Assembly (NCBI RefSeq): GCF_009735625.1 | Contig: NZ_CP046244.1 | Span: 186,001 to 250,000, forward strand | DNA from: Moorella glycerini | GTDB taxonomy: Bacteria; Bacillota; DSM-521; Neomoorellales; Neomoorellaceae | Length of the DNA stretch: 64,000 nt | Direction of reading: 5' to 3' | Translations under genes and position numbers: made by a program | The notes under the pieces: generated by a model | Database searches by the model: none | Told to the model about the DNA's origin: nothing | Seen by the model: the letters and a program-made list of their open reading frames with translations, nothing else | In this document: in pieces, positions 53,208 through 61,554 of the stretch | How the letters are laid out: every line of letters starts with the position of its first letter | How positions within the stretch are numbered: the first letter of the stretch is position 1

Positions 53208-54467
53208 TCAGCTAAGTATAATCACCGTGACTTCCTCCCCGGGACCGGGAGCAGTACCGGGGGGCAGGTCAATGAGAGCGTTGGCCCCTATAGCAGCGCG
53301 GATGCCGCCGGGCCGGCGCGGCAGGGGTGTGACCTCCCAACCGCTGCCGCTGGCCCGGGCCTGGGCCCAGAGGAAGGCCCGTTCCACCCGCGGCCGGTCG
53401 ATGGCCGCCGCCAGCCTGGCCGGGAAAGTTACCGGCGCCGGTTCCCTACCTCCCAGGGCCCGGATAACCGGCCTCGCCAGGAGGTAACAGGCCACCAGGG
53501 CTGCCGGCGGGTTGCCGGGCAGGCCCAGCATCAATTTTTCCCCGGCGCGCGCAGCTATGATCCGCCGGCCGGGACGGATGTTTAGTTCCGTAAAAAGCAC
53601 TTCGCCCCCGGCCCGGGTAAAGGCGGCGGCTGTGTAGTCACCGGCGCTGCCGCCGGCACCGCCGGTGGTGAGGAGTAAATCGCCCTCTTCCAGGGCAGAC
53701 CGGTAGGCCCTTACCTGTTCCTCCAGGTTATCAGCCAGGGGACCCAGGGATATTACCCGCCCGCCGGCAGCTTCTACGGCCGCTGCCAGGGCGTAAAAGT
53801 TACTATTATATATGCAGGGAGGGACATTTACGCCGGGGTAACCCGCCTGGCTGCCGGCAGGAGGGCCTGCCTTGCCGGCCGGGTCCAGCAACTCGCTCCC
53901 GCTGGTGGCCAGGACCACCCGGGGGCGCTGGTAAACTAGCACTTCCCGCAAGCCCAGGGCGGCTAAAAGGCCGATTTCCGCCGGTCCCAGGGTTGTACCG
54001 GCGGCCAGGACCTCTTCCCCTGCGGCCACTTCGGCTCCGACGGGTTCCAGGTGGCGGCCGGGAGGCAGGCCGGGTACGCTGATGAAATCACCCCGGCTCC
54101 CTACCAGTTCCCGGGGGATGATGGCTACCGTCCCCACTGGAGGCCGGGCACCGGTAAAAATGGCTGCCGCCGTCCCCGGACTTAAGGTTATCTCCGAGTT
54201 GCTGCCGGCCGGAACCGTCCCCAGGAGGCGGTAGATTACCCCCGGACCCGCAAGCCCGGTAGGGAGGGTACCAGGGGCGGCAACCGGCGGCCCCAGGGCG
54301 TAGCCGTCGACCAGAGAGCGGGGGAAGGGAGGAAAGGGACCCGGGGCTGTTACCGCTGCCGCCAGCACCCGTCCAGCTGCCTCCTCCAGTTTTACTTTAA
54401 CCCGGCCGGGCGGTTTTAACCCTGCCAGCAACAGCGCCCGGGCCGCCTCCAGGGATAAGGGTGACAT
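53208..54467 (-). CDS. moeA: Molybdopterin molybdenumtransferase MoeA
   Basis: This enzyme inserts molybdate into adenylated molybdopterin. The 419 residues have the MoeA layout: N-terminal domains (about 1-170), the MoCF-type domain with TTGGAGGSAGDY, LMLGLPGNPPAALVACYLLA, and the C-terminal beta domain (about 350-419). It is unusually rich in Gly/Ala. Tungsten may replace molybdenum in this lineage, but sequence does not tell. ATG has AAGGAGG upstream. Confidence 0.94.
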   Translation of the reverse strand: MSPLSLEAARALLLAGLKPPGRVKVKLEEAAGRVLAAAVTAPGPFPPFPRSLVDGYALGPPVAAPGTLPTGLAGPGVIYRLLGTVPAGSNSEITLSPGTAAAIFTGARPPVGTVAIIPRELVGSRGDFISVPGLPPGRHLEPVGAEVAAGEEVLAAGTTLGPAEIGLLAALGLREVLVYQRPRVVLATSGSELLDPAGKAGPPAGSQAGYPGVNVPPCIYNSNFYALAAAVEAAGGRVISLGPLADNLEEQVRAYRSALEEGDLLLTTGGAGGSAGDYTAAAFTRAGGEVLFTELNIRPGRRIIAARAGEKLMLGLPGNPPAALVACYLLARPVIRALGGREPAPVTFPARLAAAIDRPRVERAFLWAQARASGSGWEVTPLPRRPGGIRAAIGANALIDLPPGTAPGPGEEVTVIILS

Positions 54468-54519
54468 TCCATTGCCTCCTTTCGCCAGGAATAGACGAAC
54501 CTGCCATCAGGGGGGCGCC

Positions 54520-55125
54520 TCACGGCAGGAGGTCCTTCTCATGCAGCATTCGCCGCGCCCGGGCCAGGTCGGCCGGGGTATTGATATTAAAGAATATCTT
54601 CTCCGGGTCGCTGCAACCTGCCAGCCGGTCAACGTCCACATAACGCACCTTCACCCGGGGATAAAAGGCAAAGGCCTGGTAGTTTCCCCCTGCCAGGCAA
54701 TCTTCGATGGCCTTTAAACAACCCCGGGAATAAACGGCGTGCAGGGGCTGCAGGTACTCACCCCGGCGCGGCACCACCACATCATAACCCGGCGCCTGTT
54801 CGAGGAGGTATTTGATAAAATCCGGGGCCAGGAAGGGCATGTCGCAGGCCACGATAAAATTGTGCCAGTACGGCGAGGCCAGGAGCCCGGCATGGAAGCC
54901 GCTTAAAGGTCCCAAATTGGGGATAACGTCCGGGACCAGGCGCACCTTTAAGTCCTGGTACAGCTCCGGGGTGTTGGTGACTACGATTATCTTGGGAAAT
55001 AACGGCCGTAAAGCTGTCACGACCGTGGCCAGCATGGACTCCTGCCCCAGGGGCAGCAGGGCTTTATTGGTACCCATACGGGTACTTTTGCCTCCTGCCA
55101 GGACGATCCCGGCTGCTGTGTACAC
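54520..55125 (-). CDS. mobA: Molybdenum cofactor guanylyltransferase MobA
   Basis: This 201-residue nucleotidyltransferase has the start motif IVLAGGKSTRMGTNKALLPLG, the CDMPFL metal site and the closing NINTPADLARA. It adds GMP to molybdopterin for bis-MGD enzymes such as formate dehydrogenase. The start is GTG with GGAGG 11 bases upstream, 17 bases after the transporter ATPase gene. Confidence 0.95.
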   Translation of the reverse strand: MYTAAGIVLAGGKSTRMGTNKALLPLGQESMLATVVTALRPLFPKIIVVTNTPELYQDLKVRLVPDVIPNLGPLSGFHAGLLASPYWHNFIVACDMPFLAPDFIKYLLEQAPGYDVVVPRRGEYLQPLHAVYSRGCLKAIEDCLAGGNYQAFAFYPRVKVRYVDVDRLAGCSDPEKIFFNINTPADLARARRMLHEKDLLP

Positions 55126-55142
55126 TGCCAGTTGCGCCTCCG

Positions 55143-56243
55143 TTATCCTTCTTCATCTACCGGCAAGACCCAGAAAGAATCTTTTTTTAAAGATACAGTC
55201 ACGTGGTTACCTATACTGATAGCCATGTCATGGTAAATATAACCCGGCAGCTCCAATTCAATCTCTATTCCTGTACCGGCAAGATCTAAGAACAATAAGT
55301 AACTGCCAAACTGGTCAAAAATCCGCCGGACAGTGGCGGGAAAAATATTGGACCGCACCCTCGGTGTCAAGGGACGGTCAGGGCGGATAATAACGACTTC
55401 CCGTGGGTTGATGCCAAAATGAATTTTATCGCCTGGCTGTAAATGAGGGATTGCCGGCAGTCTAAAATCAAGTCCCCGATCATTTTGAGCTACAATTTCT
55501 CCGGTTGAAAGGGTAACCACCCTGCCACTAAAGGTGTTCTGGTTTAATAATAATCTGGCTACTGCCAGGGTGGCTGGCCGGCGGTAAATCTCGTCCCGGC
55601 TGCCTATTTGCTGCAAGCGCCCGTCAATTAAAACGGCAATTTTGTCCCCCAGGAGAAAGGCTTCCTGCAGGTCATGGGTGACCTGAACAACTGTTACCTG
55701 GAATTGGGCAAAAATCTCCGGGAGTAAAAAGATTAGCTGCCTCCTGGTAAAGCTATCCAGCGCGGAAAAAGGTTCATCCATCAGGATAATATCGGGTTCC
55801 ACCAGCAGGGTCCTGGCCAGGGCCACCCGCTGTTTTTCGCCACCGCTTAAAGTCAGAGGATTAGCGCGGCTTAAAAGGTGTTCAATGCCGAGTAAAGCTG
55901 CTAATTCCCTGGCCCGCTTGCCGGCCCTGGCAGGCGGGATCCGGTTGGGACGGGCGCCAAAGGTGATGTTTTCCATGATCGAAAGGTGGGGAAATAAAGC
56001 CAGGTTTTGTTGAATATAACCAATCTTCCGTTCTTCCGGCAAAGCACGGGTAACGTCCCGGCCGGAAAAGAGTATCCTGCCTTTCCGGGGTTTTTTAAGG
56101 CCTGCCAGGGTATCTAACAGTACCGTCTTCCCGGCACCGGACGGCCCCAAAATAATCAGATATTCGGCTTTATTTACCCTGAAGGAAATGTCGCCCAGGT
56201 AAAAACCGGGCCCTGCTACGGTTAGATTTTCAACCTGGATCAC
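55143..56243 (-). CDS. Molybdate/tungstate ABC transporter ATP-binding protein
   Basis: The 366 residues have Walker A GPSGAGKTVLL, signature LSGGEKQRVALAR, Walker B IILMDEPFSALD and the switch His in VTHDLQEA. A C-terminal TOBE-like domain (about 290-366) may bind oxyanion. The start overlaps the permease stop in GTGA. Whether it carries molybdate or tungstate is open. Confidence 0.92.
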   Translation of the reverse strand: MIQVENLTVAGPGFYLGDISFRVNKAEYLIILGPSGAGKTVLLDTLAGLKKPRKGRILFSGRDVTRALPEERKIGYIQQNLALFPHLSIMENITFGARPNRIPPARAGKRARELAALLGIEHLLSRANPLTLSGGEKQRVALARTLLVEPDIILMDEPFSALDSFTRRQLIFLLPEIFAQFQVTVVQVTHDLQEAFLLGDKIAVLIDGRLQQIGSRDEIYRRPATLAVARLLLNQNTFSGRVVTLSTGEIVAQNDRGLDFRLPAIPHLQPGDKIHFGINPREVVIIRPDRPLTPRVRSNIFPATVRRIFDQFGSYLLFLDLAGTGIEIELELPGYIYHDMAISIGNHVTVSLKKDSFWVLPVDEEG

Positions 56244-57043
56244 TGGTACAATGCTCCTTTATCCGTCAGTAAACGTAAAGCCAGGAGAATTAAAAAAGCC
56301 ATCAAAACTATAATGCTTACCAGGGCCACTGCCTTTTCGATCTTTACAGCAGAGAGATTTAAATAAATGGCAATCGGTAAGGTCTCGGTTTTCATCTTGG
56401 TAGCTCCTGCCAGGGTAACGGTGGCGCCAAACTCACCCAGGGCCCGGGCCCAGGAGAGAATAAAGGTAGCCATAATACCGGGCCTGGCCATGGGCAAAGT
56501 CACCCGCCAGAAGGCCCCGGCCCTGCTTTCCCCCAGGACCCGGGCCGCCATTTCATAGGCCGGGTCGATGGCGTCAAAAATAGATTTCATCAAACGAATG
56601 GCCAGAAAAATGACAATGGTAGCCTGAGCCACAATAATGCCGGTCACGTTAAAAACTACCGAAAAAAAATGCTCCTGAAAAAACAACCCCGGAGCTGTGT
56701 TAAAAAAAATTAGCAGCATCGCCCCCAGGGCAACGGGTGAGATGACCACTGGCAGATCCATAATGGTATCGATCACCGCTTTAGCCGGCACGCTAAAGCG
56801 CGACAGGGCATAACCGGCAGGGATGCCAATTAAAAGGGCCAGCGCAGCCACTGCCAGGGCCGATTCTAAAGAGAGGGCCAGGGCAAAATGAACTTCTTTA
56901 TCTTTCAAGCTGCTGAGAAGTACTTCTTTGTTCAAATAGCTAACCTGGGAGAATAAAAGTAGTAAGATATACATTAACACCATGGTAAGAAGGCCGCTAA
57001 AAGCCATGGTAAAGGCCCTGGCGGCAATTTTTTTCCGGCCCAC
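56240..57043 (-). CDS. Molybdate/tungstate ABC transporter permease
   Basis: This 267-residue permease has about six membrane segments and the ABC EAA loop (MAARVLGESRAGAFWRVTLP). The GEFGATVTLAG segment is typical of ModB/WtpB. The start is GTG with GAAGG just upstream. It lies between the ATPase and the binding protein genes. Confidence 0.9.
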   Translation of the reverse strand: MGRKKIAARAFTMAFSGLLTMVLMYILLLLFSQVSYLNKEVLLSSLKDKEVHFALALSLESALAVAALALLIGIPAGYALSRFSVPAKAVIDTIMDLPVVISPVALGAMLLIFFNTAPGLFFQEHFFSVVFNVTGIIVAQATIVIFLAIRLMKSIFDAIDPAYEMAARVLGESRAGAFWRVTLPMARPGIMATFILSWARALGEFGATVTLAGATKMKTETLPIAIYLNLSAVKIEKAVALVSIIVLMAFLILLALRLLTDKGALYQ

Positions 57044-57085
57044 TTTCCTTCTTCACCCTCATTCTTAAAACCCTGGCCTGGTAGC

Positions 57086-57955
57086 TTAGCGCCAGTCTGC
57101 AGGCAACTGGTATTCGCCCCCAACCGGCGCCTCCGGAGCAAATTTACGCGCCTCTTCAACGCTTCCCAGGTAACCGTATTTCCGAAAAACCTCTTTGCCC
57201 TGTTCTGAGGTGAGAAAAGCCAAAAATAAGGCGGCCAGCTCCTTTTGTTGGGAAAAATTAGAGATGGCTGCGGGAATATAACCAATGCGGGTTACTTGTT
57301 CCGGCGGCAAATAGATTGTTTCAATCTTGGCCGGGTCCCATTTTTGGAAGACATCCCAGCCGATAACGGCGTCAACTTGCTTTAGGGCTACCAGGTTGGC
57401 TGTTTTCTCGCAACTTTCCGCATAAGTAACAATGTTCTTTTTAACCTTATCAGCCAGGCCAGCTTTCTCCAGGATTTCTACCCCATAAAGGCCTACGCAA
57501 ACCGTCTCGGGACGCGCCAGGCCCACCCGCATCCCGGGCCGGGCTAAATCGTTTAAAGACCGGATTCCTTGCGGGTTGCCCTTCGGTACATTAATAGCCG
57601 GTATAAGGTAAACCAGTATCTGTTCGGTTTTGGCATCCACAACGCCCTCTTTCTTGGCCATTTCCATGAAATCAGAAGAACCGGGGATGTAAATATCGCC
57701 CTGGCGGGACAATTTCATCTGAGAAAGGACGCTACCCGAACCGCCAAAGGTAAGGTTGACTTTAACGCCGGACTTTTGCATAAAAAGCGTAGCAATCTCC
57801 TCCAGGGGAGGTTTACTGGCGGCCCCGGCAAAGACCTGCAGTTCTTTAGTTTCTCCTTGCCTGGCCGGAGTTACACTTTCCTTTTGCGAGGTACAACCAG
57901 CTAAAAAAAGAAGTGCCAGCATAGTAATGACTACCATCTTCAAGATTCGTCTCAA
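57086..57955 (-). CDS. modA: Molybdate/tungstate-binding lipoprotein (ModA-like)
   Basis: This 289-residue lipoprotein has a signal peptide with lipobox FLAGC. The mature part begins FAGAASKPPLEEIATLF and contains FGGSGSVLSQMKLSRQGDIYIPG and a late GWDVFQKWDP. Binding serines near SGS and AASK fit an oxyanion-binding fold. It heads the transporter operon behind the riboswitch. The start is TTG with GGGAGG upstream. Confidence 0.9.
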   Translation of the reverse strand: MRRILKMVVITMLALLFLAGCTSQKESVTPARQGETKELQVFAGAASKPPLEEIATLFMQKSGVKVNLTFGGSGSVLSQMKLSRQGDIYIPGSSDFMEMAKKEGVVDAKTEQILVYLIPAINVPKGNPQGIRSLNDLARPGMRVGLARPETVCVGLYGVEILEKAGLADKVKKNIVTYAESCEKTANLVALKQVDAVIGWDVFQKWDPAKIETIYLPPEQVTRIGYIPAAISNFSQQKELAALFLAFLTSEQGKEVFRKYGYLGSVEEARKFAPEAPVGGEYQLPADWR

Positions 57956-58008
57956 AGTTAATCAACCTCCCGCAATTTTATGAGCCTGCCGGCCCTACAT
58001 AAGTAAAT

Positions 58009-58036
58009 GCCCCGGCTCGCAAAGGATGCCGGGGCG
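58009..58036 (-). terminator. Hairpin terminator after the Moco riboswitch
   Basis: A strong 8-bp stem GCCCCGGC/GCCGGGGC is followed by ATTTACTT on the minus strand, between the aptamer and modA. It could be the expression platform, though the T-run is short. Confidence 0.6.
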
Positions 58037-58056
58037 TCATTGACCCTGCCACGCCG

Positions 58057-58172
58057 CATCTCCTTTCCGAGCAAGGGAGGCAGGCCCGTTTCCCGGCCTA
58101 CCCCGTGGGTAATGCGACCCAGGCCGGTGTCCCATAGGCTGGCAGCCCTTAGGTAACACCGGCTCGGAGATG
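58057..58172 (-). promoter_or_regulatory. Probable Moco (molybdenum/tungsten cofactor) riboswitch
   Basis: The closing stem CATCTCC/GGAGATG brackets a GC-rich multi-helix RNA whose 3' side reads GCCTCCC...CTCGGAAAGGAG, which resembles the 3' part of the Moco motif found before E. coli moaA. It precedes a molybdate/tungstate transporter operon that ends in Moco genes. The assignment is from remembered consensus and position; structure was not computed. Confidence 0.7.
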
Positions 58173-58188
58173 GTATTTAATTTATTTC

Positions 58189-58217
58189 ATCATACCCTTA
58201 TCCCTTTGTCCCGTCAA
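58189..58217 (-). promoter_or_regulatory. Promoter of the molybdate/tungstate operon
   Basis: TTGACG and TATGAT are spaced by 17 bases on the minus strand, 10 to 20 bases before the riboswitch. Confidence 0.75.
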
Positions 58218-58244
58218 GATATTGAGAAGAACCTTTACTATCGA

Positions 58245-59159
58245 TCAAGTATTAACAGGTAACGGGAGCTGGAGATGGTGTTTTTCCAGAAAGCAGGCAA
58301 AGGCCTCGGCAGCCGGGCTTAAGGGCTGGCGGCGCCGGACCAGGTACAGGTCGCGTTTCAAATTTACCCCCTGGAGGGGAACGGTAACCAGGCGGCCGAG
58401 TTTGACGCTTTTTTCCACCGCCCAGCAGGTAACCAGGGAAATACCCAGGCCGGCCTCCACGGCGCTGACAATGGCTTCCGTACTGCCCAGCTCCATGACC
58501 ACCCGGGCCGGATCGACGGTGAAACCGGCTTTTTGCAGGCGTTCTTCCACTACCCTGCGGGTACCGGAACCGGCCTCCCGCCAGACCAGGGGCTCGCCCT
58601 GTAAATCCAGTGGATTTGCAGCAGTAACCCCGGCCAGGCGGTGCCCTGGCGGGACAATGAGGACCAGTTCATCCTCTACCAGGCGGCTATAGGAAAGGTT
58701 CCGGCCCCGGCCCCCGGCGCCGACAACCCCGAGATCGATTTCTCCATCCTGCAGGCGCCGGATCACCTCCTGGGAGTCGGCAATCTCTACCACCACCTCC
58801 ACCCGGGGATATTCCCGCCGGAAACCGCCAATCAGCCTGGGCAGGATATACTGGCCCGGCGTCGTGCTGGCCCCCAGCAGCAAGCGGCCCTTCACCAGCC
58901 GGGTTAGTTCGGCCAGTTCCCGCTGGGTTTGTTCCAGGTGACGGGCAATGGCTTTAGCATGCCGGTAACAAATCTTCCCGGCCGCCGTCAGCCGCACCTC
59001 GCGGCCCCGGCGTTCAAGTAAACGCAGGCCGTAGTAATCCTCCAGGGCCTGGAGCTGCTTGCTAACCCCCGGCTGGGTAAGGTGCAGCTCCTCGGCTGCC
59101 GCGGAAAGGGTACCTTTTTCTACCGTGGTAATAAAAGTTAACCAGTAATTGAGGTTCAT
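58245..59159 (-). CDS. LysR-family transcription regulator
   Basis: This 304-residue protein has the N-terminal winged helix (SAAAEELHLTQPGVSKQLQALEDYYGLRLLERRGREVRL) and a C-terminal inducer domain with REAGSGTRRVVEERL, as in the CysL/CbbR group. It is divergent from the lactate dehydrogenase gene, with overlapping upstream regions, so LDH is a plausible target. ATG has GGAG 10 bases upstream. Confidence 0.92.
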   Translation of the reverse strand: MNLNYWLTFITTVEKGTLSAAAEELHLTQPGVSKQLQALEDYYGLRLLERRGREVRLTAAGKICYRHAKAIARHLEQTQRELAELTRLVKGRLLLGASTTPGQYILPRLIGGFRREYPRVEVVVEIADSQEVIRRLQDGEIDLGVVGAGGRGRNLSYSRLVEDELVLIVPPGHRLAGVTAANPLDLQGEPLVWREAGSGTRRVVEERLQKAGFTVDPARVVMELGSTEAIVSAVEAGLGISLVTCWAVEKSVKLGRLVTVPLQGVNLKRDLYLVRRRQPLSPAAEAFACFLEKHHLQLPLPVNT

Positions 59160-59226
59160 AATTTACGGCTCCAGTTCCTGTATAACCCTCCTGGTAACAG
59201 TGGAGAATATGCCTAGAGGTGATATT

Positions 59227-60186
59227 ATGGCCCTGCAGGGCCCGGCCAAAGTAGCCATCATCGGCGCCGGCTATGTCGGCGCCAGTACCGCCTTTGCCCT
59301 CCTCTTCAGCCCCATCGTCAAAGAAATGGTCCTTGTCGATATTAACCGCACCCGGGCTGAAGGGGAAGCCATGGACCTCGCCCACGCGGCCACTTTGATC
59401 CGTCCCGTAAAAATTTATGCCGGCGGCCCGGCCGATTGCGCCGGCGCGCGCATTATCATTTTCACCGCCGGTGCCAACCAGCAGCCCGGGGAAACCCGCC
59501 TGGACCTGGTGCACCGCAATACGGCCATTGTCCGCGAGGCCCTGCCGCCCCTTTTGCAGCACTGCCCTGATGCTTTAATCCTCATGGTGGCCAACCCGGT
59601 GGATGTCCTGACCTATGTGGCCTGGAAGATCTCGGGGCTTCCGGAAAACAGGATCCTGGGCTCGGGGACTGTCCTGGACAGTGCCCGTTTCCGCCACCTG
59701 TTAAGCCGCCGCCTCCATGTCGACCCCCGCAACATCCATGCTTATGTCATCGGCGAGCACGGCGATACCGAAGTGCCCGTCTGGAGCCTGGCCAATGTGG
59801 CCGGGGTTGACCTGGAGGAGTTTTACCTCCTGGACGGTACCACTGAAGATGAGGCCTTCCGGACTGAAATAAGCTACCAGGTCAGGGAGGCCGCTTATGC
59901 AATCATCGAACGCAAAGGGGCTACTGCCTATGGCGTAGCCTTAGCCTTGAGCCGGATTACCGAAAGCATCCTCCGGGATGAGAAGAGCGTCCTCACCGTT
60001 TCCAGCGTCATTCGCGGCCTTTACGGCCTTGAGGGTGAGGTGGCCTTAAGTCTCCCCTGCCTGGTAGGCAGCCAGGGGCGGGAAAAAATCCTGGCCATTC
60101 CCCTGGGAGCCGGGGAACTGGCTGCCCTCAGGCACTCGGCGAGCATCCTCCAGGAAATTATCGCCCGCCTCCGTCTCCCGGGTTAG
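59227..60186 (+). CDS. ldh: L-lactate dehydrogenase
   Basis: This enzyme interconverts pyruvate and L-lactate with NAD. The 319 residues have the Rossmann motif IIGAGYVGASTA, the substrate-loop TAGANQQPGETRLDLV whose Gln (not Arg) marks lactate rather than malate specificity, MVANPVDVLT and the catalytic His in VIGEHGDTEVPVWS. The ATG at 59227 has AGAGGTGAT just upstream; an outer start is not needed. Its end overlaps the convergent triple-HTH gene by 4 bases. Confidence 0.94.
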   Translation: MALQGPAKVAIIGAGYVGASTAFALLFSPIVKEMVLVDINRTRAEGEAMDLAHAATLIRPVKIYAGGPADCAGARIIIFTAGANQQPGETRLDLVHRNTAIVREALPPLLQHCPDALILMVANPVDVLTYVAWKISGLPENRILGSGTVLDSARFRHLLSRRLHVDPRNIHAYVIGEHGDTEVPVWSLANVAGVDLEEFYLLDGTTEDEAFRTEISYQVREAAYAIIERKGATAYGVALALSRITESILRDEKSVLTVSSVIRGLYGLEGEVALSLPCLVGSQGREKILAIPLGAGELAALRHSASILQEIIARLRLPG

Positions 60187-60941
60187 TGGCAGCGTTTATA
60201 GAGCTGGATAAAATTGAGGATAAAGCGGAGTTCATCTTCGGTACAATTGCATACCAGGCGCAATACAGACTGTACCTTGGGTTCCATGAGCAACCGGCGT
60301 ACTTCGGGGCTCATCTGGTTAAGTACCTCATCCAACCCGGCATCGTCAGCTATAAAATAACAGGGGGAAATATTCAGGACTCCGCCTATTTTTTCCAGGG
60401 TTTTTAAGGATGGCTGTACCTTCCCCTGTTCAATCTGGCCGATGAGGCCGGCCGAAACCCCGGCGGCCCGGGCCAGGTCAGCCTGGGTAAGACCCTGTTC
60501 TTCCCGGGCCTGGCGCAATTTATGCCCCAGGGAACCGCCCGTACCGATAATTGCACTTAAGGGGACATCCAGAGCGGCAGTAATTTTTTTCAGAGTATCG
60601 ATGGCCGGGTAAACATTACCCCTCTCTATTTCACTCAAGTAGGAAATGGAGATGCCGGCTTCCTCGGCCAGGGTGCTCAAACTTTTACCTCGCTTTTCCC
60701 GCAAGAGCCGGATCCTGTCCCCCAGGGTGATGCCCCTCTCGTTACCGGCCTCTACGAGTTGTTCCCGGGGTAAATTTAAGGCCCTGGCAATTCTTTCTAG
60801 GGTTTTCAGGGAGGGCTTTTTGGCCCCCCGTTCGATTTCACTTAAGTATGAAACTGAGACCTCCGCTTTGCTGGCCAGGTCCTGAAGTGAATAGCCCCGT
60901 TCTTCCCTCAGTTCCCGGATGCGTTTACCACAGACGCGCAT
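60183..60941 (-). CDS. Triple-HTH XRE regulator
   Basis: This 252-residue protein has three complete Cro/CI-type HTH domains in tandem (about 5-60, 75-130 and 138-193), each with the SLQDLASKAEVSVSYLSEIERG-like helix pair. The last ~55 residues are helical with MSPEVRRLLMEP and a Cys-containing CNCTEDELRFIL. Three DNA-binding units in one chain are unusual and suggest binding to repeated sites. It lies between ldh and a secreted protein gene. Confidence 0.9.
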   Translation of the reverse strand: MRVCGKRIRELREERGYSLQDLASKAEVSVSYLSEIERGAKKPSLKTLERIARALNLPREQLVEAGNERGITLGDRIRLLREKRGKSLSTLAEEAGISISYLSEIERGNVYPAIDTLKKITAALDVPLSAIIGTGGSLGHKLRQAREEQGLTQADLARAAGVSAGLIGQIEQGKVQPSLKTLEKIGGVLNISPCYFIADDAGLDEVLNQMSPEVRRLLMEPKVQSVLRLVCNCTEDELRFILNFIQLYKRCH

Positions 60942-61106
60942 TCTCTTTCGCTCTCCCGGGAGATAATTTAAATTAACTTATAGTATTATCGAACAAAGTA
61001 TAAATTAAAAGCTCCAGCCCTGTCAAGTTTCAAATTTTCTTCATACTTTGCCCATATTTTTATCATACCTGCCGGATAAAATATACCTCGAAAGGAGGTG
61101 GCGCGG

Positions 61107-61523
61107 GTGACGAAAAAAATTGCCCTCGTCCTCGCCATAATTTTAATGCTGGGAGTGCTGGCCCCTGCCGCCTTTGCGGCCATAACGGACCAGCAAAAGG
61201 CGGAGATTGATGCCCTCTACCAGCAGATTGTCCAGTTGCGCCAGCAAATTATCGACAAGTATGTTGCAAGTGGCCAGCTGACTAAAGAGCAGGGAGACTT
61301 GATGAAGCAGCACATCCAGCAGATGGAAGAGTACCGGGCGCAAAACGGTTATGGCCCGGGTTTTGGACCCTGCGGTAACGGCTATGGCATGATGGGCGGC
61401 TACGGCATGATGGGCGGCTGGGGCCGCGGTTTCCGGGGCGGTTTTGGGAATAACCCCAACCAGGATAACCAGAATTCTGCCTTCTACGGCCCCGCCATGA
61501 TGCGCGGTTACCTGGGTCTATAA
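61107..61523 (+). CDS. Secreted DUF2680 protein
   Basis: This 138-residue protein has a signal peptide (KKIALVLAIILMLGVLAPAAFA), a helical DUF2680 segment (about 25-75: DALYQQIVQLRQQIIDKYVASGQLTKEQGDLM), then a Gly/Met-rich tail (GYGMMGGYGMMGGWGRG). The function is unknown; it is common in clostridia. The GTG at 61107 is 8 bases after AAAGGAGG; an in-frame GTG at 61098 touches that site. Confidence 0.85.
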   Translation: MTKKIALVLAIILMLGVLAPAAFAAITDQQKAEIDALYQQIVQLRQQIIDKYVASGQLTKEQGDLMKQHIQQMEEYRAQNGYGPGFGPCGNGYGMMGGYGMMGGWGRGFRGGFGNNPNQDNQNSAFYGPAMMRGYLGL

Positions 61524-61554
61524 AGCCACCGTTTTTAGTCTTACCAAACTTAAA

